NCBI GenBank assembly: GCA_958295765.1
Contig: CATQHB010000002.1
Span: 1,940,001-2,004,000, forward strand
From: an uncultured Dehalococcoidia bacterium
GTDB lineage: Bacteria > Chloroflexota > Dehalococcoidia > Lucifugimonadales > UBA3495
DNA: 64,000 nt
Direction of reading: 5' to 3'
The notes under the pieces are model-generated. The model ran no database searches, was not told where the DNA came from, and saw nothing but the letters and a program-made list of their open reading frames with translations. The translations under genes were made by a program, and so were the position numbers. Below, in pieces: positions 58,801-64,000 of this stretch. Numbering within the stretch: position 1 is the first letter of the stretch; every line of letters starts with the position of its first letter.

Positions 58801-58883
58801 TTGTTGAATCGTTGCAACAACATTTTTGCAATAATGCTTGACAAGTAGAATAAATGATAGTATGCTTGCTGCAACATTGTTGA
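58801..58883 (+). promoter_or_regulatory. Promoter with operator-like palindromes before the HTH-GTPase gene
   Basis: TTGACA (58838-58843), a 17-base spacer and TATGCT (58861-58866) give a good sigma-70-type promoter. TTGTTG-N8-CAACAA (58801-58820) lies upstream, and the odd palindrome CAACA-T-TGTTG (58872-58882) lies at the presumed transcription start. Both share the half-site CAACA, so a dimeric HTH protein, perhaps the product itself, could bind there. Confidence 0.65.
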
Positions 58884-58894
58884 GGAGGGCAGTC

Positions 58895-61024
58895 ATGACT
58901 ACGAACTCTACCGTTGAAATTGGTAATCACCTGGTACGACTCAGGGACAAAGCCGGCCTTAGCCAGAAGGATTTGGCACAGAAGGTTACTTGGAGCCCGG
59001 CGGTACTCTCTCGGGTGGAATCGGGGGAAAGGCTCGCGTCCAGCGATGAGTTGACCTCTATTCTGAAGGCTATTGGCACTACGGAGGCTTTGGAGTTCTC
59101 GGAGACCGCCAACCGTGCTTGGCGCTACATCGAAAAGCCGCCTCTCGGCCACCCCGACGAACCGATACTCTGGCAAGCTGAGCGGGTTCTTGCCGCCCTC
59201 CAAGAACTCCAAGAGAATCCTGACATCAGACAAGCTTTCGCCACCCGGTTGAACGAGTATGTGAAGGAATTGGACGGCGCTGCCTATAACGTGGCCCAAA
59301 CCGAGTACAGTATCGCGTTTGTTGGGGATATAGGTGTAGGTAAAACCACAGCCTTGTGCCGCATATCCGACTTGGAGGTACGGAAGGAGGGGGTGGTAAT
59401 CCCTACTCCGGTTCTTGAATGCGGGTCAGGTAGAATAACCGTATGTGAAGTCAACTTGGCAAGGGGGCCAGACTACGGAATTATCGTAGAGCCTAGAGAT
59501 GTCAACGAAATTGATCGGGAAGTTCTGGAGTTCTCCAAGTACCTCTTGCCATCCCACGAAATCGACCCCGACAGTGAACTGGACGGGCAAGATTTTTCCG
59601 GAACGTCCAAAGAAATAGAAAGGGCCATACGGAATATGAGCGGCCTTATTCCAGAGCGTCGGAGAAAGCCGGACGGTACTCGGGGGTTAGACCTTGCCCG
59701 TGAGCTGGCATCGGGGTTTGACGACCCTAAAGACTTGACTGCCGAAATCTTGACCAGAATGAAGTTGCCCAACCGTACCCGGCGAGAAATCTGGTTTTCT
59801 GACATTTCCGGTAAGGAACCCCTACCGTGGCTGGAAGAGATTTTCAGGCAGGTGAATAACGGACGCCACCCTGAGTTTTCCTTGCCCAAACGCATTGAGG
59901 TTTTGGTGCCCCACCGGATTCTTGGTGAGAACTTTTTGAACATCCGGCTTGTGGATACCAAAGGAATCGACGGAATTGCCGAGCGTGCGGATCTGGAGGT
60001 TCATTTCGACGCTCCGAACACCATAGTAATCCTCTGCTCGCGTTTCAATGATGCCCCGTCCCTATCGGCACAGCAACTCTTGAAAAGATCCCAAGCCGGA
60101 GGAGTCCGCGACTTGGACATCAAAGCCGCCGTCCTGGTACTGCCACGTCCAGACGAGGCTTTAGCGGCTAAGGATGACCTTGGCGACCTTGCGGACAGCG
60201 TTGTCGACGGTTACGAAATCAAACGAGAACAAGCGGAAACGCAGCTGGATAAGGAGCGCATCAACTGCACTAAAGTGGAGTTCTTTAACACCCGCGGAGA
60301 CAATCCTCAACTGTTAACTGATTTTCTGTTGGGGATGGTCAACGGTTTGAGGGACAAACACCGCGAAACCCTGGATGTAGTCATAAAAGGCGCCTCTGAC
60401 CTGGTGCAGAATTACGAACAAGAGCAAACGTCGGTAGTCCAGCAGCAGGCTGCCCGTTATCTGACTACATGGTTGGACAATAACAGGGAGTTGGGGACTT
60501 CAACCAGCGGCTTGGATGATACTTTGCTCAAGGCCATTAAGAAGGCTCATCCCAGTTCGCTGCGAGCCAGCGTTAACCGTCAAGGCGAATGGCCTAACCT
60601 TGACTATCCTCATGAACTTGCTTACGGGGCCCGGTTTATGGCGTTTCGGGCTATCAGAAGTAAGGGTGAGGCGTTCAGAGAAGTATCCAAAACCACCCTT
60701 GCCAACCCGGATTTGACGGAAGCGTACCCCTTGGTGGAACAGGCGCTCCGCATTTTCGAGGAGGGAACCCAAGCGCTCCTTCAGAACATCTACGTGTTCG
60801 GGAGAACCATCTACACCCATGACCTGAAGCCCGCCTCGAAACTTTGGGCAGACTGTGAGAGGGAGTGGGGCCAGGGTCCCGGGTATCGCGACCGGGTGCA
60901 CCGACACCACGAAGGTTGGTTCAACAGCAACGCGAGAAACATCAACGGGAGGGCTGAGGCACTTATTGAAAGGGAGTGGCGGCAGGTACTTGACCGGGTA
61001 TCCTCCGTCTTGCAAGTTGACTGA
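58895..61024 (+). CDS. XRE-type HTH fused to dynamin-like/AIG1-like GTPase
   Basis: A 709-residue fusion I cannot match to a named system. Residues ~12-65 are a Cro/CI-type helix-turn-helix (LVRLRDKAGLSQKDLAQKV, SPAVLSRVESGERLAS). A helical linker leads to a P-loop GTPase: G1 FVGDIGVGKTT (144-152), G3 LVDTKGIDG (352-360); a canonical N-K-x-D is not obvious, with VLVLPRPDEAL where it would be expected. The C-terminal ~250 residues are helical. ATG at 58895 has GAGGAGGG 6 bases upstream. It has its own promoter and CAACA operators, and is visibly more A+T-rich than the surroundings. A single-gene defence or stress switch is a reasonable hypothesis, not shown by the sequence. Confidence 0.75.
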   Translation: MTTNSTVEIGNHLVRLRDKAGLSQKDLAQKVTWSPAVLSRVESGERLASSDELTSILKAIGTTEALEFSETANRAWRYIEKPPLGHPDEPILWQAERVLAALQELQENPDIRQAFATRLNEYVKELDGAAYNVAQTEYSIAFVGDIGVGKTTALCRISDLEVRKEGVVIPTPVLECGSGRITVCEVNLARGPDYGIIVEPRDVNEIDREVLEFSKYLLPSHEIDPDSELDGQDFSGTSKEIERAIRNMSGLIPERRRKPDGTRGLDLARELASGFDDPKDLTAEILTRMKLPNRTRREIWFSDISGKEPLPWLEEIFRQVNNGRHPEFSLPKRIEVLVPHRILGENFLNIRLVDTKGIDGIAERADLEVHFDAPNTIVILCSRFNDAPSLSAQQLLKRSQAGGVRDLDIKAAVLVLPRPDEALAAKDDLGDLADSVVDGYEIKREQAETQLDKERINCTKVEFFNTRGDNPQLLTDFLLGMVNGLRDKHRETLDVVIKGASDLVQNYEQEQTSVVQQQAARYLTTWLDNNRELGTSTSGLDDTLLKAIKKAHPSSLRASVNRQGEWPNLDYPHELAYGARFMAFRAIRSKGEAFREVSKTTLANPDLTEAYPLVEQALRIFEEGTQALLQNIYVFGRTIYTHDLKPASKLWADCEREWGQGPGYRDRVHRHHEGWFNSNARNINGRAEALIEREWRQVLDRVSSVLQVD

Positions 61025-61131
61025 GCGTCAGTTGTGCCACGGGCGTCTGCCCCAAAGCGCCCGGACTACACCGGTCCGGGCGCCAGCTCTTCAGGCAACA
61101 TCATCACCCAACTACGGAGGAAGCCCCCACC

Positions 61132-62040
61132 CTACAACAACGTCAAAGCGGCGATGCCGCCCAGCACCATTGCTATTGCCACGAACTTTGCCGCCAGCGT
61201 CCCCAAATCCCGCGGTTCGTCCAGCAGGGGAAAGGCCCGGCTGCTCAGCAGGATGCTGTAGAGAAACACGAACAGGGGGCGGGTGGCAATGGCGGTGGAG
61301 ACCAGCGACACCGGCCCCAGGTTGATGGCCGCTACGTTCAGCCAGACCGCCAGGGGCGCCAGGGAAAACTCGGCCAGGAACAGCAGCAGCGCCGTCCGCC
61401 AATCCCGCAGGGAAGTCAGCAACTGCCCCCAGGCGCCGGGCCGCCACAGGGCCAGAAACACCAGGCCCATCCCGTAATTGCGTATCGAAAACACCAGCCA
61501 GACCGACAGCTCCTCCAGCGCCTGCTTGCCCAGCGCCAACCCCAAGGCGGTAAGCAGGCTGGCGCCCAACAGGATGGGCAAGACCCGGAAAAAGCGTCTC
61601 CCCAGCCCGCCCACCGAACCCCACATCGATATGAGGATAGCCCCGCCCACCACCGCCATAATGCCGCCCCACTGGCCCGGGGACAGGGTTTCTCCCAGAA
61701 AGGTTATCCCGATTATCGCCACGAACACCGGGAAGGTGTGGATAATGGCGGAACACCGGGAAACTTCCTCCAGCTTGTAGGCCCAGAACATCAGGGCCAG
61801 CGCGCCGCCCCAGCACAGCCCGGACAGGGCGCCGTAAATCAGCGGGCCTAAAGAAATGTCCGCCGGAATACCGCTCAGCGCCAGGGCCAGGGTTCCATAG
61901 CCGAAAAGCGATACGGAAACCCCGGCGTAGAAAGCAGGGATGCTGGGCATATTGTAGGAGGCCAGCCGCTTGTCCAGGACGGATACCAACCCCAGGATTC
62001 CGGCGCTGGACAGGGCTACCCAAAGGTACAGCAGGTTCAT
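61132..62040 (-). CDS. EamA family (DMT superfamily) transporter
   Basis: A 302-residue drug/metabolite transporter with ten hydrophobic segments in two EamA halves: LYLWVALSSAGILGLVSVLDKRL, WAYKLEEVSRCSAIIHTFPVFVAI, FLGETLSPGQWGGIMAVVGGA, then a second half ending KFVAIAMVLGGIAALTLL. The conserved glutamate in FLGETLS is typical. Substrate unknown. ATG at 62040 (MNLLYLW) is used; an in-frame start 16 codons earlier gives a charged extension unlike the family. Confidence 0.84.
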   Translation of the reverse strand: MNLLYLWVALSSAGILGLVSVLDKRLASYNMPSIPAFYAGVSVSLFGYGTLALALSGIPADISLGPLIYGALSGLCWGGALALMFWAYKLEEVSRCSAIIHTFPVFVAIIGITFLGETLSPGQWGGIMAVVGGAILISMWGSVGGLGRRFFRVLPILLGASLLTALGLALGKQALEELSVWLVFSIRNYGMGLVFLALWRPGAWGQLLTSLRDWRTALLLFLAEFSLAPLAVWLNVAAINLGPVSLVSTAIATRPLFVFLYSILLSSRAFPLLDEPRDLGTLAAKFVAIAMVLGGIAALTLL

Positions 62041-62151
62041 AAGCCGGCCCCGGTCGGGCCAGGCCGCCCGGAATCGACGCCGGGCCAATCCCGACGGCTA
62101 AAAGTCCGGGCGCATTGACCGGGGCGCGCCGGCCCGGGGGCAAAGGCCAAA

Positions 62152-63105
62152 CTACTCATCCTCCGGGTGGGTGCTGATGAACCGGGCCGCTTTGGCCGGG
62201 TCGATGTGAGGGGCGCGCACTTCAACCCCGGCCTGCTCTTCCTGCAACAGCACGGTTACGCTGCTGTCCCGGTCTTTCCAGCCCCGGTTGAGGGCCTGCA
62301 TCGCCACCTGTTCCGCCAGGGTCGCCATGGGCATCGGCACGTTGTATTCCCGGGCCAACTCGGTCGCCAGGGAGATGTCCTTATGGGCCAGTTCCAGGGC
62401 AAAGCTGGCCGGGTCGAACTCGCCGCGGAACATAGTCCGCACCAGCCCCTCGTGCAGAATCCGCATCCGGCCCAGGGAACCCCGGCGCATCCCCTCCCAC
62501 AGGGCTTCCGGCTCCACGCCGGCCTTGACCCCCAGGGTCAGCCCCTCGGCAATGGCCTGGCGGACACTGTGGCCCACCATATTATGCACCAGCTTGCAAA
62601 TGGAACCGGCGCCGATTTCCCCGGCATAGAACACCTTATCGCCAAAGGAGTCCAGCACCGGCTTGATGCGTTCGTAAATCTCCCGGTCGCCGCCGACCAT
62701 CACCGCCAGGTTGCCGCTGGCCGCGCCGGTCTTGCCGCCGCTGACCGGGGCGTCCAGCACGTAGGCGCCCTTGCGCCGGAACACCGGCTCAATTTCCCGG
62801 ATGAGGGTAGGCCGGCTGGAGGACAAGTCCACATAGACGCTACCGGGCCGAATACCCTCCAGCACGCCGGCGTCGCCCATCGCCACCGCCTCCACCTCCT
62901 TGGGGCCGGGGAGGGAAGTAAAGGTAATATCGCTGAGTTCGGATACTTCGGCCGGCGTGTTCGCCAGCCGGGCGCCGCCCTCCAACAGCGGCCGGGCCGC
63001 CGCCTCCCGCAAGTCATAAACCACCAGAGGATAGCCGGCCTTCTGGATGTTGAGCGACATCCCGCCGCCCATGTTGCCCAGGCCAATAAAACCGATAGTT
63101 TCCAT
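62152..63105 (-). CDS. 3-hydroxyisobutyrate dehydrogenase family protein
   Basis: A 317-residue beta-hydroxyacid dehydrogenase paralogous to 55928. N-terminal IGFIGLGNMGGGMSLNI, loop DAPVSGGKTGAASGNLAVM, catalytic lysine in GAGSICKLVHNMVG, and KDISLATELAREYNVPM. The C-terminal ~25 residues extend beyond the other paralogue. ATG at 63105 has AGGAG upstream; the much longer opening from 63333 runs through noncoding sequence. Substrate unknown. Confidence 0.88.
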   Translation of the reverse strand: METIGFIGLGNMGGGMSLNIQKAGYPLVVYDLREAAARPLLEGGARLANTPAEVSELSDITFTSLPGPKEVEAVAMGDAGVLEGIRPGSVYVDLSSSRPTLIREIEPVFRRKGAYVLDAPVSGGKTGAASGNLAVMVGGDREIYERIKPVLDSFGDKVFYAGEIGAGSICKLVHNMVGHSVRQAIAEGLTLGVKAGVEPEALWEGMRRGSLGRMRILHEGLVRTMFRGEFDPASFALELAHKDISLATELAREYNVPMPMATLAEQVAMQALNRGWKDRDSSVTVLLQEEQAGVEVRAPHIDPAKAARFISTHPEDE

Positions 63106-63334
63106 AGCTCGATTTCTCCTTATGCGGCGCGGGGTAGCGCCGGCATTGGCATTAAAGCCGGCATCCGCGCCATCGGTAGGGGCATTGTAGTAGGGCGCAA
63201 GGTAAGGGTCAACGAAATCCCGGTTATTGGCGGTTCGGCAACAGCGCCTATTGCATTTACGGGAAATAATTAAGGCCATTATACTTGACATTTCCTCCAC
63301 AACCGACAGAAAATGTCCTAAATACGTGACCATT

Positions 63335-63364
63335 TTAACAAGGGCTTCTCCTAAGGTTTATGGT
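63335..63364 (+). promoter_or_regulatory. Possible promoter of hicAB
   Basis: TTAACA (63335-63340), 18-base spacer, TATGGT (63359-63364), about 48 bases before the hicA start. The rest of 63106-63334 shows no gene. Confidence 0.4.
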
Positions 63365-63411
63365 ATGTTGATGGAAGCTATACCTATCGCATCCATAAAA
63401 GGAGGAGCAAA

Positions 63412-63630
63412 ATGCCTCCATTCCGTAACGTTAACCAAAATGATGCTGTAAAGGCATTTTGCCGTCTGGGTGGTGTGGAGATAAGAGGGAGGGGGAAGGG
63501 TAGCCACAAAAAGGTCGAGTTGAATGGGGCAACTTTAATAATCCCGAAAGGTATCTTGAAAATCGGGTTGCTGAAGTCCCTTATTAAGACCGCCGGCATA
63601 TCTGAGGAGCAATTTCAGGAAGCCTTGTAA
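63412..63630 (+). CDS. hicA: HicA-type mRNA interferase toxin
   Basis: A 72-residue HicA toxin (dsRBD-like fold): VKAFCRLGGVEIRGRGKGSHKKVELNG has the conserved G-x-G-S-H-K pattern with the catalytic histidine, followed by LIIPKGILKIGLLKSLI and AGISEEQFQ. HicA cleaves mRNA when free of HicB. GGAGGAG lies 6-8 bases before the ATG. The antitoxin gene follows 38 bases later on the same strand. Confidence 0.88.
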   Translation: MPPFRNVNQNDAVKAFCRLGGVEIRGRGKGSHKKVELNGATLIIPKGILKIGLLKSLIKTAGISEEQFQEAL

Positions 63631-63668
63631 AGCGGATTCCCTGAAAGTTTGCCGGAAGGAGTGTACCG

Positions 63669-63908
63669 ATGCAGCAGAAACGGACGTACACCGTCATCAT
63701 CCACACTGCGGAAGAGGGCGGGTATTGGGCCGAGGTTGAGGAATTACCGGGTTGTGTCAGCCAGGGAGAAACCCGGCAGGAACTCTTGGACAACATCAAA
63801 GAAGCGATAGAGACTTACCTGGAAGTCGATTTGGAAGTCGCTTCCGACATTCCTCTGGCAAAGCCGGAAATTGTGAAAGTCGAAGTGCTGGTCGGAGCGG
63901 CGGATTAG
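63669..63908 (+). CDS. hicB: HicB-type antitoxin, without C-terminal DNA-binding domain
   Basis: A 79-residue HicB: YTVIIHTAEEGGYWAEVEELPGCVSQGETRQELLDNIKEAIETYLE is the typical RNase H-like antitoxin fold. The usual C-terminal ribbon-helix-helix or HTH domain is absent; the protein ends IVKVEVLVGAAD. It should neutralise HicA but may not repress the operon by itself. GGAAGGAG precedes the ATG. A terminator follows. Confidence 0.88.
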   Translation: MQQKRTYTVIIHTAEEGGYWAEVEELPGCVSQGETRQELLDNIKEAIETYLEVDLEVASDIPLAKPEIVKVEVLVGAAD

Positions 63909-63933
63909 GCTTTCCTACCGGTATCGTCATTGA

Positions 63934-63965
63934 AAAAGGCAATCCGGTTGGATTGCCTTTTCTTT
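63934..63965 (+). terminator. Rho-independent terminator after hicB
   Basis: AAAAGGCAATCC (63934-63945) pairs with GGATTGCCTTTT (63950-63961) around ggtt and is followed by ctttg. It is a well-formed intrinsic terminator. Confidence 0.85.
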
Positions 63966-64000
63966 GAGGGTAAGCACATCCGCCGTCGGGTATTCAGACA

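Noticed and set aside
62152-63333. Longer HIBADH protein starting at 63333
   Set aside because: The first 76 codons have no family similarity; the ATG at 63105 has a good ribosome-binding site.

Overview
The window reads as GC-rich chromosome from a Dehalococcoidia/SAR202-type Chloroflexota. This is an inference from gene content: two F420/FMN luciferase-like oxidoreductases, an adjacent pair of CaiB/BaiF CoA-transferases, a thiolase paired with a DUF35 zinc-ribbon OB-fold protein, coxS-coxM-coxG-type genes, a sat-aprB-aprA sulfur module, TP-rich lipoproteins, many TTG/GTG starts, and a palindrome identical to the LexA motif reported for Dehalococcoides (AGAAC-N4-GTTCT). No rRNA is present; there is one cluster of three tRNAs.

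Layout. 1-5.8 kb: 3' end of gltD, a Nudix hydrolase, pyruvate kinase, an LLM oxidoreductase and a VOC protein. 5.8-6.9 kb: a small membrane/coiled-coil protein gene followed by a 5'-truncated tandem copy. 7-10.3 kb: DUF35 protein plus thiolase, then a second LLM enzyme. 10.4-12.6 kb: an MFS exporter followed by a second, independently duplicated small membrane protein locus. 12.7-24 kb: housekeeping and acyl-CoA metabolism (epimerase, rsmG, RAM protein, acyl-CoA dehydrogenase, NYN protein, a Cys-cluster HTH protein behind a LexA-like box, enoyl-CoA hydratase, FAH protein, RidA, alpha/beta hydrolase, nudC, CapA-like). 24-29 kb: accessory genes (an HNH/HTH modular nuclease, a lone OLD/RecF-like ATPase, a GNAT-aminotransferase fusion). 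29-46 kb: cox S/M/G without the large subunit, a TP-rich lipoprotein, reductases, YtxH, TfoX-N, aminotransferase, Uma2, a double-hotdog dehydratase, a second MFS, two CoA-transferases and a second NYN protein. 46-54 kb: an NAD(P)-binding protein, an S9 peptidase carrying repeat-derived sequence, the tRNA cluster, and sat-aprB-aprA. 54-61 kb: a two-gene Pycsar-type defence locus (pyrimidine cyclase plus membrane effector), a 3-hydroxyisobutyrate dehydrogenase homologue, an alpha-carbonic anhydrase lipoprotein, an SDR, and an XRE-HTH/GTPase fusion with its own promoter and operator-like palindromes. 61-64 kb: an EamA transporter, a second HIBADH homologue and a hicAB toxin-antitoxin pair.

The best candidates for unusual biology are the Pycsar locus (54386-55729), the single-gene HTH-GTPase (58895-61024), and the HNH nuclease with five HTH modules (24096-25799). 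These are visibly richer in A+T than their neighbours, which fits lateral acquisition. Most intergenic space longer than 300 bases is filled by interspersed inverted repeats: family A (ttcgacaagctcaccatgagcg-type), family B (seven ~95-bp hairpins inside larger elements), family C (four 118-133 bp elements bounded by palindromes), and minor families D-G. One family-A copy lies inside a coding region (S9 peptidase).

Metabolically the window suggests an aerobic or facultative heterotroph that degrades acyl-CoA and other organic compounds and that can also process inorganic sulfur through APS.
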